NCBI GenBank assembly: GCA_033220425.1
Contig: CM065648.1
Coordinates: 4,898,001 to 4,962,000, forward strand
Source of the DNA: Lepraria neglecta
Taxonomy: Eukaryota; Ascomycota; Lecanoromycetes; Lecanorales; Stereocaulaceae
Reading direction: 5' to 3'
Length of the DNA stretch: 64,000 nucleotides
A program made the position numbers and the translations under genes. The notes under the pieces are model-generated. The model made no database searches. It saw only the letters and a program-made list of their open reading frames with translations, and had not been told where the DNA came from. Within the stretch, counting starts at the first letter, position 1. Every line of letters starts with the position of its first letter. Below, one piece after another: positions 1 to 11,778 of this stretch.

Positions 1-1952
1 CACATAAGAGACAGCCATCTGAAAGACAGCTCCCTGCTACATGGTGTAAAGAAAAGTTTCGGATGAGAGTCGTGAATTTAAGGACCTGAAGGAATGAATT
101 GAGGTAGCAATTAGTGATGTCATTTTCAAGACCAGAGTACATAGTCCCATTATAAGACCTGCGAGCAGCGTAAGCTGATATCTTGAAAATCTTGAAACGG
201 ACATGCCCAAGACTCACCCAAAGTCAAAGATTGAATTTTTCCAGTCGCCATAGGTAATCGGAATACATTGGTACATTTGCGGCACGCTTTCAATGCCGGA
301 TGGTAATTTGATCTGGGCAAAAGCATTCGCGGCAGCGTTGACGCACTGTTCACTGTTGCTTGCTTTCTCGCTGATGGGTCTTAACACCGTAGCCAAAGAA
401 CCATTGATCTCGCGTGATGTAGACTTATCGACGTGATTCCTTGGTGCTTTACGAGGGTTCCTTACCCATTGCGCGCGCCCAGTGCCGTTAGGGTCCGGCT
501 GTAATTGTTTGAGGACGTCTGGATCAATTGCAGGAGACTGTTTTGAGGCCTCAAGTTTTCGCTCGTAGCCCCAATTTGAAAGCAGCTTTTCGTGATAAAA
601 CGGCATACCAATGGTACTGAATGGCCTATAAGGGGGCCATCACATTAGCCGAGTCCTCAAAACCAAAAAGAGCTCACATACAGATCAGAGTCCACAGCCA
701 TGTGAGGTACAGGCGCAACCGCATCTGCAAACTCAGTAGGTCGAGGGGCATCGCAAAAGCTCAACTTGTGCTGCGAGCCCCACAGCTGGATAGCATTATC
801 TTGGTCCACGATGGCCCATACATTGCCAGAAGCAGACATGACCATGACCGTCATGAAACTTGAGAGAGTCATGTGCACCACACGGACTTGATCAGTGTTT
901 GCGATATCCGCAACATGAATTTGCCCATTCTGCGAGGCAACGACAGAGGTAGTGGACAATTTTGGATGTACTTGTACAAAGGCTGCGCCTGCGGGGAACG
1001 AGATGGGTGCCAGTTGTTCAAGTCTTTTGAGGTCGTAGACTTTTGCAATAGTATCAAGGCTGGGATTTCCATAGGGCCGGGTAGACCACCCACAAGTCAC
1101 AAGATAATCATGTCCGGCATCCATGCTGCTGATCTTCGAGCTATGAGCGTTCCATGTTTTGACGACTTGGAGGGTTTGTGGATGAAGAAATTCAATGCTG
1201 CCTGTGCTCGTTGCTGCACAAATGTAGAGTCTCGCGTTCTTCATCATGATGTACTCTGAGTTTGCAGGCATTTTTTCGACAATTGAACCTTGCTGCACAT
1301 CGACCTTGAACATGACCTTCTGACATCCGGCGACTAGGATATGTGAGTTATCTTTGCCTAGAAAGCTCATACATGATAGGTGGACCATATCTTTGTCCCT
1401 AATTGTATGTTAGTAGTGACGAGATCTCGATGGCGGGCGTACAGACGCGAGATGCCACAGGGTTAATGCCCTTCTTATCATGAAATGGACACTGTTTGCA
1501 GCCACGGACATAACCCCTTTATCGTTGAAAAGGAACTGCTGTACTGAACCTTCATCGTGTCCATGGGCTGGTAATGCTGTGTACTTTTGCAGCTGCCTCT
1601 CCATGGGCCAGTAGTAAGAGGTAACATGACCCTAATTCTATGGCATTAACATGTCGAAGTCCACCACAGTGATGCTTGTGGAGCAGAGCACTTACATGTA
1701 TGTTGCCAACCCATAGTAACTCCTCATGAGTATCGAAAGCAATAGTACCTATATTGGCGATTGGCCCAAACTGATCATCTTGGGTCGGTGGGAGATGAAT
1801 TTGGTGCACCTGGTAGCCAAAGGGTCTCAGTTCTTCTATGTCTTCAGGAATACAAAACGGAAACGCCATAATCTTGGAAAAAGCGAAGCGAAGAGGTAGT
1901 GTCTTGTGTTAATAAAACTCCGAGGGCGTACCTCTTGCCAATCCGAATCCAT
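1..1952 (-). CDS. PAN2: PAN2, catalytic subunit of the PAN2-PAN3 deadenylase (N-terminal part, cut by window edge)
   Basis: PAN2 is the RNase D-like subunit of the cytoplasmic poly(A)-tail trimming complex with PAN3. The start is taken at 1950-1952 (MDSDWQE), with an intron donor directly after it. The next exon begins MAFPFCIPEDIEELRPFG near 1869. The first roughly 400 residues form the WD40 propeller (for example IAFDTHEELLWVGNIH and WNAHSSKISSMDAGHDYLV). Then comes the linker that usually contacts PAN3 (MPFYHEKLLSNW, near 606). An exon below about 157 opens the inactive ubiquitin-hydrolase-like domain (YSGLENDITNCYLNSFLQVL). The exonuclease domain lies outside the window. Several introns interrupt the gene (about 158-213, 607-656, 1389-1410, around 1600, and 1870-1931); exact borders are approximate. 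No damage is seen in the visible part. Confidence 0.93.
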
Positions 1953-2611
1953 GATGGTCTCGAAGCGTCGTCCACGCAGGGCATAAGCCGCGCGCAGCAC
2001 AAAGAACGCTCAATACAGTAAGTGAAGAACGCACTGTGTCAAAGCAAGCAGCCGAGCGCCATTTTGGTAGAAGAAGAATTGTAACCTTGTTAACCTGGCT
2101 CTACTGGAAGGTTGAGGCTAGTGCATGATATGCGAGATCCTTCAGTCCATGAGGAGGTATGGAACTAAAGCATGTCTACACCCACCATGGCTCTCGGTGG
2201 CGAAGTTGACTTGAAGCCAAAAGGAAGACGCTTTGAAGTGAAGATCTGACAATGAGTGTGTTTTGATGTGGTTATTATGCAGCTGAAGTCCAAGTCCGCT
2301 TGCAACGGCAACTTACGCCAAGGACTGTCCTTCCATTAAGAAAAATATCTATTGGAAGTCGCGAACGTGCCCTCAAGGGCTGTGCCAGCTACTTGCTATG
2401 ATGAGAATGAGAATGAGTGCAAGTGAAACTGTAGCATGCTGTTCATGGACAAAATTGCGGACCAATTTTGCTCATTATGTTTAGTATATTACAGATATAT
2501 TTATTTACAAGCCCAAGCCTCGCCTTGCGGCGGTCATACTCTGCTTATACCCTTGCATTTTCATTCCAGTCTGTTTGGCAAGCACAAGTTGCAAAGTCAA
2601 ACATAGCCTTC
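1953..2611. other. Intergenic: PAN2 promoter side and PEPCK 3' side
   Basis: No convincing coding frame was found. The left part is the upstream region of PAN2 and the right part should contain the 3' UTR of the PEPCK gene. No repeat, tRNA or transposon signature was noticed. Confidence 0.5.
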
Positions 2612-4741
2612 TCAAACCGAAGGGCCAGCCTTGATAACTTCAGGCGTCGCCTCATCCTCAAATCGCTTAAAGTTGTCTACAAAGAGCTTGCCAAGCTTCG
2701 TCACTTCCTCTTTGAAGTCAGTCTCGCCTGACCAGCCCTTCGCAGGGTTCAGAAGCTCGCTTGGTACTCCGGTGCAAGACTTTGGAACGGACAGGTTGAA
2801 GGTCTCGTAGGTCTCGTATTCAACCTTCGCCAGTTCTCCTGAGTGAATGGCGTCGAGGATCGCTCGTGTGTATTTCAATCTATGCAATGTCAGCACAAAG
2901 TAGTTAGATGCGAGTATGTTGTACGTACGGGCAACGTTTGCCACCAGTTGTGGCACCAGCACCGACCCAGCCGGTGTTGAGCAGCCACGCGTTAGCATTG
3001 TGCTGAGAGATCTTTTCTGCCAGCATCTTGGCGTAGCGCATAGGATGCAGAGCCAAGAACGGCTGGGCAAAGCAAGAAGAGAATGTGGCTTGAGGCTCAG
3101 TGACACCATCCTCGGTACCAGCCATCTTTGACGTGTAACCAGAGATAAAGTGGAACATGGTTTGCTCGCCGTTTAGTTTCGAGATCGGTGGCAGAACACC
3201 TCGAGCATCACAGGTGAGGAGGATGATGTTTGACGGGTGGTTGTCGGATATGCAAGGAATCTTGGTGTTCTCAATATACTCAATTGGGTATGCGCAGCGA
3301 GTGTTCTCCGTTAGGGTAGAGTCATCGTAGTCAACCACTCGGGTCTCTGGGTCGAAGACAACATTTTCGAGTATGGAGCCAAATTTGATAGAATTGAAAA
3401 TGTCAGGCTCCTTCTCGGCGGAGAGATTGATGCATTTAGCGTAGCAACCTCCTTCAATGTTGAAGACACCTGTGTCACTCCAGCAGTGCTCGTCGTCGCC
3501 AATAAGGGCACGCTTGTGGTCGGCGGAGAGGGTTGTCTTTCCGGTTCCAGAAAGCCCAAAGAAGACGGTGACGTCGCCCTTCTCTCCTTGGTTGGCCGAA
3601 GAGTGTAAGGTCAAGACGTTATGCTTCACAGGCATCTCATAGAAGAGTACTGTGAAGATACCCTTCTTCATTTCTCCAGCATATTCAGTTCCAAGTATGA
3701 CCATCTCTTTCTCCGCGAAGTTGATGGCAACAGAGGTAGAGGAACTCATGCCGGTCGTGTATCGGTTAGCCGGGAAAGAGCCTGCATTGTATACGGTATA
3801 ATCTGGATGGAAGTGGGCCAGCTCTTCTCTCGAAGGCCGGATAAGCATGTTGCGCATGAACAAGGCATGGTAGGCACGAGCGCAGACAATGCGGACGCAG
3901 ATCCTGTATCGCTCATCCCAGCCAGCAAAGCCATCGATAACATAGATTCGGTTTCGGGTGTTTAGGTAGTCGACGGCGCGTTCTCGGTTGATTTTCCAGA
4001 CCTAAGATAAATTTTGTTAGATAGAGGACTCGAAGCAACACGTGACAAGCGATAAGATAAGCGAGGCTGAATGCGGGGCATTTGCCGAGGCTTGCTGCAA
4101 AGAACCGCGTCTGGATCCCGATGCGCAAAAGCCTGAAGCCCTGGTGACGTTTGACGAAAAGTCTCGGGAGGATGTTGTACTGACCTGGGGCGACATGGGC
4201 TTGTTGACGGGTCCCCACCAGACATCTTTCTCAGAGCCTTCCTCTTTGACAACACGTTTGTCCAGTGGTGATCGGCCGGTCTTTGCTCCTGAGTATGCCG
4301 TCAAGGCTCCGGTGGAGGTGATGGCTGAGCCTGTTTCGTAGACCAGGGCATCTTCGTATAATGCTGCTACAGAAGGATTGGCGATCTGGGGCATGTCAGC
4401 CTGGGTTCCTAACATCCTGAAGGATCCAGAGACTCACAATTGACACGCGGTTGTAGTCGATGTGGGCGATCTCATGTAGTTCTTCCTCAATCTCAGTGTG
4501 CTCGCGTTGGGGCCTATGTGGGGCAATAGATTAGCAACGATTGCTTCTTCATATCAGGGATAGCAGTGTGGACATACTGTACACCACCAGGGTGCAAGCT
4601 GGTCTTGTTGACGCTCGAGGGATTGATCATTGTGCCGGCCGAGCTGGAATGGTAATTATTGCCTTGCTGTTTCTGCTTTTGCTGGGCTGCAAAGTCGGTG
4701 AGTGGAGATTGGACAGACTGTTCCAGATCTCTTATGGGCAT
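2612..4741 (-). CDS. ATP-dependent phosphoenolpyruvate carboxykinase
   Basis: This enzyme converts oxaloacetate plus ATP to PEP, CO2 and ADP, the committing step of gluconeogenesis (acuF/PCK1 orthologue). Five exons read cleanly: 4741-4578, 4513-4438, 4385-4185, 4001-2929 and 2879-2612. Landmarks are HPGGVQ near the N-terminus, [14 protein letters not shown], the PEPCK P-loop [15 protein letters not shown], the metal-binding GDDEHCW, and the C-terminal part [20 protein letters not shown]. The start is ambiguous. I used the upstream ATG at 4739-4741 ([10 protein letters not shown]). The ATG at 4628-4630 ([16 protein letters not shown]) gives a protein closer to the usual family length. Three 20-bp CCAAT repeats lie upstream at 4901-4960. 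Confidence 0.95.
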
Positions 4742-4900
4742 TGTTGTTGTTTTGTAGGACTCCTGAACCGCAAGTTTAGCCTTATGTGGTCGGTAGAAGT
4801 CGGAACAAGGGTCACGAGACGTACCAAGGCTGTGCAAGGCGTTCAATGTGTAAACGGTACGGGCTAGAACGTCGAGGTACGAGGGTCGAACGGAATAATT

Positions 4901-4960
4901 CCTCAAGGATTGGGCTAATATCTCAAGGATTGGGCTAATTCCTTAAGGATTGGGCTCTAG
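4901..4960 (-). promoter_or_regulatory. Three tandem 20-bp repeats, each with a CCAAT motif, upstream of PEPCK
   Basis: Three head-to-tail 20-bp units occupy 4901-4920, 4921-4940 and 4941-4960. They share the core AAGGATTGGGCT on the plus strand, which reads AGCCCAATCCTT toward PEPCK. Each unit holds one CCAAT pentamer, the site of the HAP/NF-Y complex. They lie 160-330 bp upstream of the two possible PEPCK starts. A regulatory role is inferred from position and the helical-scale 20-bp period. Confidence 0.5.
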
Positions 4961-5322
4961 TTTCTATAAACGTTGTCGGGTAGTGGTAGGGTTACGAGAC
5001 CAAATTCTCCAGCGCTTCGAAAGTATTCAAATATCCGCAAACGGCCTTTTTGATATTCTCGAGTCGGCTTTGACGTATGTCCAGACTACTAAAACCCCGC
5101 CTTTTCGCTAAAGAGGATTTATGTAAACTAAAGGAATATTATTGGACAATCATTCTCCTGGACAGATGGAGCATGACGGCCATCCGGTTATTCCCATGGA
5201 ATGCTGCCGTTCCAGCGGCTTCGTTGGCCTGGGCTTGAAGCCATCGAGCCAGTCGTATTCATTATTACAGTGGTGCCAGCATACGACCACTCACTAAAGC
5301 CACTAATGCCATTCCTCGTTGC
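4961..5322. other. Intergenic between the PEPCK promoter and the deacylase 3' end
   Basis: No supported gene. The stretch probably contains PEPCK upstream sequence and the 3' UTR of the sirtuin gene. Confidence 0.4.
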
Positions 5323-6597
5323 TCATTGCCTGTTGTGCGCCCTATCTGAGATATCGCCAATTTCACCCTTCAAAATCTCTGGCAAGATAACTCCGGCATC
5401 ACCCTCAAAGAACCAATCTCCCTTCTGCAATCCATACATTCCACCAGGTGTATCTGCCCTGTCCAAATTGATCACTGCAACCCTAGCACCCTTTGCACGT
5501 GCCTCGTCGACATAGCCGGCAGCTGGGTACACTTTCGAACTCGTTCCAATGACGAGGATCAAATCAACCTTCTCCGAGTTTTTGATCCACTCGTTGATGT
5601 CGCTCATCGTTTGAGATGGCAGCATTTCACCAAACCAGACGACACCAGGCCGTAGCAAGCCATCGCCGCATTTGGGGCATTGAGGAAGGTCTGTGGGGTC
5701 GAGCTCTGGTATCTCAATTCGATCGTCTGATATGTCCAGCTCTTTCGCTGCAGTGGCAGCTTCCATGGCATTACTGAGCGAGTCTGTGGCATCCGCTCCT
5801 GACTCAGCCGTTCCCAGGGGAGCTGGTTGTGGTACACCTTTGGGTATTGCTAACGCAGGGACTATTGGATCGGTAAAATTCTGCTCCACGTAATTGCAAT
5901 AAAAGGATGTGCATTTGACGTCGAACAATGAGCCATGGAGGAGGCGAATTTGGGATGAAGGATGCTGTGCTCGTTGACTGAGGCCTGGACGAATGTCAGT
6001 CTCACCCTCCTGCCCTGGATGCAAAAGCTGGGCTCACCATCAGCGTTCTGACTTAGGGTAAGGAAACCCTTTTTCCGTCTTGCCAATTCCGCAAGTGCGT
6101 AGTGGGCTGGATTCGGTTGTGCCTGCAACGCCATGTGTCTTCTGTAGCTGTAGAACTGCCAGACCTGCGCACATTTCGGAGTCAGCATTCCTCTTTATGG
6201 ATGAACTAAAGAGTTGTGAGACGTGTGTAGGCAGCACAGCCTGAGTTACTGCTCCCGCAATAGATCGTAGGACTCAGACAATAGTCTCGATGGGGAAGAG
6301 AAGGCTCCGAAAAGTACGAACCAATCCAGGGTCCCTAACAAATGCTTCTGGGGTAGCTAAAGATACCGCATCGTGACTCCTCCACAAGCCACCTGCACCT
6401 CGAAATGTAGGCAGCCCTGACGCGGCCGAGAGACCTGCACCGCACAAGGCAAGGACTCGATCCGAGTACCTGAGATGGTGGGAGAAGGACTCGAGATCGG
6501 CTTGATTGACGGAAGAAGACATAATTGAGGATGTAGTAGCAAAGCTTCTGGCTCTAAGGCGTATGATGGATCTTATGGTGCTTCCAAAGAAGCTCAT
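5323..6597 (-). CDS. SIRT5-type (class III) NAD-dependent protein deacylase, probably mitochondrial
   Basis: Sirtuins remove acyl groups from lysine using NAD+. The N-terminus from the ATG at 6597 ([19 protein letters not shown]) is Arg-rich and amphipathic like a mitochondrial presequence. Motifs in order are [29 protein letters not shown], the SQNADGLSQRA segment, HGSLFDVKC, the second zinc pair [19 protein letters not shown], and [14 protein letters not shown]. The Y-x-x-R in FYSYRR and the Ala in LATP match the residues that give human SIRT5 its preference for succinyl, malonyl and glutaryl lysine. The first zinc pair is spaced C-x4-C (CTSFYC). Introns lie at about 6188-6322 and at about 6020. 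The upstream neighbour is a divergent ICP55-like gene with 145 bp between start codons. Confidence 0.9.
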
Positions 6598-6742
6598 GCT
6601 TCGCAGGCAACATTGCAGCACTAGTTGCCTAATATAGGCGTGCTTGCCTCGCTCCTTCCTGAGGGCAAATGACGATGGTTGGCTTGGCGGAAAATATTCT
6701 AACCGTCAGGCCTTCAACGGCTCCAACTAAATACAACCAAGC

Positions 6743-8758
6743 ATGCAACCATGTGTCCACGCTCTACATAAGTGTACAAGGCCGGTCGCTTTGCGTACTG
6801 TTTCCTCGATTTCAAGGCGACCTCTTGACAGGAGCCGGATCCCCGCTCAGCTTCGATCTTACGCATCCATTTCTGCCGCAGAGTTACATTTCGGGCAACC
6901 CCTACATGAGACACATCCCCATCTGCTAAAAGCTGGCGAACGTAAGGTTAATAATTCAATCTTTTTGCTGCACAGCTAACACAACCACTTTTTGCAGTTA
7001 CGCCAGGAATCACAGCCCTCGAGTACGCCCAACGCCGCTCGAAGCTTGCCGCAAAGCTCCCCAAGAATGGCATTGCTATCCTAGCTGCATCGGAGGTCAA
7101 ATATAGATCTGGTGCCGTGTTCTACGAATTTCACCAAGACTCCAACTTCTTCTATTTAACGGGTACGCCAATCGACTGCGATTGAGGATACAGGCTAAGG
7201 ACTACAGGCTTCAACGAACCCGAAGCAGTTGCCGTTATAGGTAGGCTAGGCTGTGGCATGAACAAGGATTGGCATGAGATTTACTGAGATCAGGGAAGTG
7301 TGCCGAGGATGACGACCATGTTTTCCATCTCTTCGTGCGGCCGAAGGACCCAAAAGCCGAGCAGTGGGATGGTGTAAGATCCGGTACCCAGGCGGCTTTG
7401 GACGTCTTCAATGCGGATGAGGTACGATTATGTTTGCACAAAAGAAATCATCGCTAAATGCTGGATAGACAGGAGAAATCAACCAAATCTCCAACCTCCT
7501 ATCGCCAATAGTCTCCTCAGCATCAAAGGTCTACACCGACTTCCCCTTCGAGTCCAAGACCAAATTCTTCTTCTCCCGCTTCTTCAACGACCGTTCGTCA
7601 AATGCGGTGGGCCTTGCCAAGGTCTTGGAATCAAGCAATATAATCCCACTGAAGGACATCATCAACGACATACGAAACATCAAAAGCGATGCCGAGATCG
7701 CGAACATGCGGAAGGCAGGGCAGGCGTCAGGCAGAGCTTTTACAGACGCTATGCAGCAAGCCTGGACGAAGGAGAAGGACCTAGCGGCATACCTGGACTA
7801 CAAATTTAGATCGAACAGCTGTGATGGCTCAGCATATGTACCGGTTGTAGCTGGTGGCCAAGTAAGGCTCCTGCTGGTCTGACCATAGGGTTTTAGGCTG
7901 ACAGCAGCAGAACGGCAGTATCATCCATTACACACAGAATGATCATCTCCTGAGGTAAGGCCGCAGAATCTGGCTAAGCGTCTATCAAAGCTAATTCTTC
8001 TACAGAGACGGCGAATTGGTCCTTGTGGACGCTGGCGGGGTAGGTTATGCCCGATCCAGTCAACTTCTCTCCTTCTGACTTTCCTTTGTACAGGAATACG
8101 GCGGCTATATCACAGATATCACACGCACCTGGCCAATATCTGGCACTTTCACACCAGCCCAGAAAGATCTATACAATGTCGTTCTCAATACTCAGCGACA
8201 CTGCATCTCCCTGTGCAGTGCAAATGCGAATTTTTCGCTCGACGGGCTTCATGAGATTGCGGAAAACCACCTGAAAGACCAGCTCGGCCAGCTCGGGTTC
8301 GACATGCCTGGGAAGGTCACAAAATGCGCTCCTAAGTCACCTTTTCTCTGCTCTACTGACGGGCTCTACGCAGACCCTCGAAACACTTTTTCCACATCAC
8401 CTTGGCCATTACGTCGGCCTCGACGTTCATGATACACCAGGCCAATCACGCAAATCTCTCCTGCGGCCTCGACAGTGCGTCACAATCGAGCCGTAAGTCT
8501 CCCATCCATTGCTCTGTGAGAATATACTAAACTCCACCCTCAGAGGCCTCTATGTTCCCAACACAGACGCTTACCCAGCCCACTTCCGTGGCATGGGCAT
8601 ACGCATCGAGGATAGTGTATGTGTACAAGAAGAGCATCCGCTTGTATTGACTACGGAGGCCGTGAAGGAGGTATGTTTGTCACCTTTCCGACTGGTACTG
8701 ATCAATAAGCTGATAGAGTTGGTTATAGGTAGAGGACATTGAAGCCCTGAGAAGCTAA
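6743..8758 (+). CDS. Mitochondrial Xaa-Pro aminopeptidase, ICP55-like
   Basis: This is an M24B metallopeptidase of the ICP55/XPNPEP3 group, which removes one residue from imported mitochondrial proteins after MPP cleavage. The first exon (ATG 6743) encodes a presequence with many Arg/Ser. The AMP_N domain follows (ALEYAQRRSKLAAKLPKNG, YEFHQDSNFFYLTG). The pita-bread domain holds the five metal ligands: Asp in VLVDAG, Asp in YITDITRTW, His in HHLGHYVGLDVHDTP, Glu in CVTIEP/GLYVP (codons split by an intron at about 8495-8544) and Glu in GIRIEDSV. The last intron starts at 8671 and the stop is 8756-8758. About eight short introns are needed, so internal borders are approximate. It shares its promoter with the sirtuin gene. 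Confidence 0.9.
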
Positions 8759-9663
8759 AAATGTTTATCTATGGCTTGGGGGTATGAATATGACCATGTA
8801 GCTTGGACTTTGCGTACGACAGGATGTTGATGTATCATAGTGTACTGAAGTATATACGAAGAAGTAGGAGCGATGAAGGTGTGGAAAGTAAAAGACACAA
8901 AGGTGTAAATCTCTGAAAGTTGGAAATTCGAGCCCAATTCTGAGGATTAGGACATCTAGGGCCGTCTCAGGTTCCAAATTTCTACCATTCTGCGCCGCCA
9001 TTGGCGTTGACAATCTCAACTCACCGCTCAGGTTACTCGTATTTCAAGCGTTTTATGACTTCACAATGCGCCTCCTCATCTCCGTAATGCTGAATTTCAG
9101 CTCTAATGTCCCACAATTCAATGCCGTCTGAGCGCTAGTCAATTATAGAAAATTCACATATTTCACTCCAATGGTTCAAAAATTTATCATATTGACTGTG
9201 CTACAAGGTAGATAGGTAGCCAAGCGAAGAAGCATTTGGGTATCTCTCGCAGTCATAATATAGATAACAATGCCAAGGTCCGTCAATCATTTTCAGACCA
9301 ACTCGTGTCCCTCGTAGGCCATGAGATGTAAGCCGTAAGATGCTGTGGTAAATGAGCATAAGTGGTAGCGCCGGGGCCAAAAATGCTGTCATGAGTCGTA
9401 AAGCGTAAGTCAAAGCTGTCGTAACATGCAGGTAAAAGCTGTCGGTCGTAGATGCAGGAGAATGAAGACAATGGAACAAATGATGTGTGTATGCTGGATG
9501 AACGTCGACAAGTCGAATAGGACCTGTTGATACGTCAAATCCAGGGTGGTACGTGGTGTAAGGTATCGTCTCTCACAGCCCGATTCTCTAGAATGCTAAT
9601 AGTCTAGATGTGCTGCACAAGAGGCATGGCGTGTGTGCTTTTTGGGGAGGGGACTCAAGAGAA
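8759..9663. other. Intergenic, no supported gene
   Basis: Only short, unconvincing frames are seen. The right part is the expected 3' UTR of the Kar5-like gene. Confidence 0.4.
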
Positions 9664-11778
9664 TCATATTAGGGAAGGGCGGTGTTTGCAATCCATTTTC
9701 TCGATATCCAGGCAGGGTAGGTCCGAGGAGATGTCGAGTTTGAGAGGCCGAAGGAATTTCAGAATATTGGTGAAGCGGCAGACGATAGCGATGACTAAAA
9801 GGATGAGGGGAACTGCAGCTCCGATGAGGAGGGGCAAGATTTGCGCGTCATATTGTAAAGCAGGGCGAGCAAAATCCGCGTTGGTCGGAATCGAATTCAG
9901 TAGTTCAAAAACACCGTAAACTTTCAGAAGAGAGAGAGTGGCTGCAAAACTGTTATTAGTGGCGAATGTAGATATGTTCAGAAGAGACTGACCAATTCCT
10001 CCGAGTGCGCATCCAGCATATCTGGGACTGACTTGATAAAGAACGAATAATATCACAAAAATGCTAATCGTAGGCCAAATCCAGCTGGTGACGCTGCCCA
10101 AGTTGCTGATGAGTGAGCCGAACTGCCCGATCAAGGCTGAAGACGTCTGAATAGTGGCGTGGAGGCCTGTCGCACTCAAAGTGATATTGTCGAGCAACCC
10201 CCGAGTAACTTGCATCTCGATTTGCATCTCGTTATGAAGACGAGTCTGTATTTCCGCCTGGCGAGTCTGAGCTGCTTGGAAGGTCTCTGCTCTCGACTCG
10301 AAGCCGGCAAATGATCTATCGAGGCTGATTAATCGCTGTGGAGAAGTCAGCAAAATGTGGTTGGTTCAGAAGCCCGTCATACGTACCTTATCCAGAGCAT
10401 TTTGCCTACTGTACAAAGACGTGACCAGTTCGTTCGAGCTTTGCTAGTCTGAATCAGTCGCTGTTGATCAACTCATTGAGGCCAAAGTTCTTACTAGCTG
10501 GTTATGTATGCCATGAAACAAGGCGAGTATAGCACCAATTTCTTGCTCCCTCATGTTTTGCAATGAGCCTTGAAGCTCGATCGCCATCTCTCTGGCATGA
10601 TCCGACTGCTGGGTTTGTACTGTTGCCAGCTCCGCACCACTCTCGACCACTTGGTGAAAGATCTTTCCCATATTCCTTTGAAGATCAATCGAATCGGCAT
10701 TGGCCTGGTGGACGTTCTTCGATACGTTAGCTATAAGTTCGACACTTGAAAGAGCTCGCATTCACTTGCCTCACTCAAGCGAGCCGTTTTCACCTCAATA
10801 TCCTTCGTCGTAGTGCTCACTTTGCTCATTGCCGTTTGCACTGCCGTATCCATGTTCTTCACCAATCTCTCAAGGAACGACTGAGCTTTTGCGGTCGAAA
10901 CATCGATATCCTGTAGCAATTGGGCTTGGAAGTCTCGTTTGGCCAATGCGAACTCATTCTGAAGTTCAATCAAGGCAGCGTTGGCTTGATTTGTAGCTCT
11001 TGCCAGCGCCGAGTTGGCATCTGCATTTGTCTCGACCATTGACTTGTGAAGCTTGACGAGCTCATCTGAAGCGAAATCAGCCTAGTCTCAGATTGCAATC
11101 ACCCAAAGTGTACCTTTCTCAATGTCCACACGAGCAGCCTGACACATCACCACGGCATTTTGCCTGCTGTTGCTGTAGCTTGTCCACCACTGCGGTCTTG
11201 ATTCCAAGGATTGTAGACACTGGCTCAATTGAATTTTGCGAACGCTCTTTATAGACGCAGCTTTGTGCCGCTTTGAGTCGAGAGCCGGCGCTAAAGCTTG
11301 ACAGGGTTGAGGTATGGCTGATTCGGCGCTCACAATCTCGCACAGGGCAAGCTGGGCAGCATAAATCGATCGGGCATCTTCAAAGGATGCTTCAGCATCG
11401 TGCTTAGACCCGTCGATGGAGTGACATGAGTCGATGAGGGTAGAGGCAGCGAGTCGATTGCATGATGGCGCGGCTTGCATCTCAGAGAGGAGCTGGAGTG
11501 CATGAGTGTAGATGCCTCGCTGATCATCTGGCAGTGGTCGAATAAGGGTCGCGAGGTCGACGTTGTGTCCTCGTTGGCGATAGTCTTCGGCCGAGGAATC
11601 TGCTGGGGATGTCAGCTACCTCACGCCAGTGGTCGCTGGCCTGGTGTCCGACTCAATTGGCATGGCACTTACCTCGGCCCTTAGTGCTGGAAAACCTGAA
11701 AGCAGTTGAACCATGAACAGAAAGCAGAACGCAGACGGCGATTGCCAATCGGCAACCTATCATCAGTGTTAAAGTCAT
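9664..11778 (-). CDS. Kar5/Tht1-like nuclear membrane fusion protein
   Basis: Kar5/Tht1/Brambleberry proteins act in the ER and nuclear envelope during karyogamy. I place the start at 11776-11778, where a short exon encodes a clean signal peptide (MTLTLMIGCRLAIAVCVLLS) and ends with a GT donor. The next exon resumes at ADSSAEDYRQRGHNVD. A Cys-containing luminal domain follows, with the family-typical LALCEIVSAESAIPQPC and SRPQWWTSYSNSRQNAV. A long coiled-coil region comes next (11040-10200), then two hydrophobic segments, WIWPTISIFVILFVLYQV and LPLLIGAAVPLILLVIAIV, near the C-terminus. Sequence between these family members is poorly conserved, so the call rests on architecture plus the C/W signature. 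Several small introns separate the exons. Confidence 0.8.

Noticed and set aside
9201-9479. 92-codon minus-strand frame
   Set aside because: Hydrophobic by chance composition; no homology-like motifs, and two overlapping frames exist.
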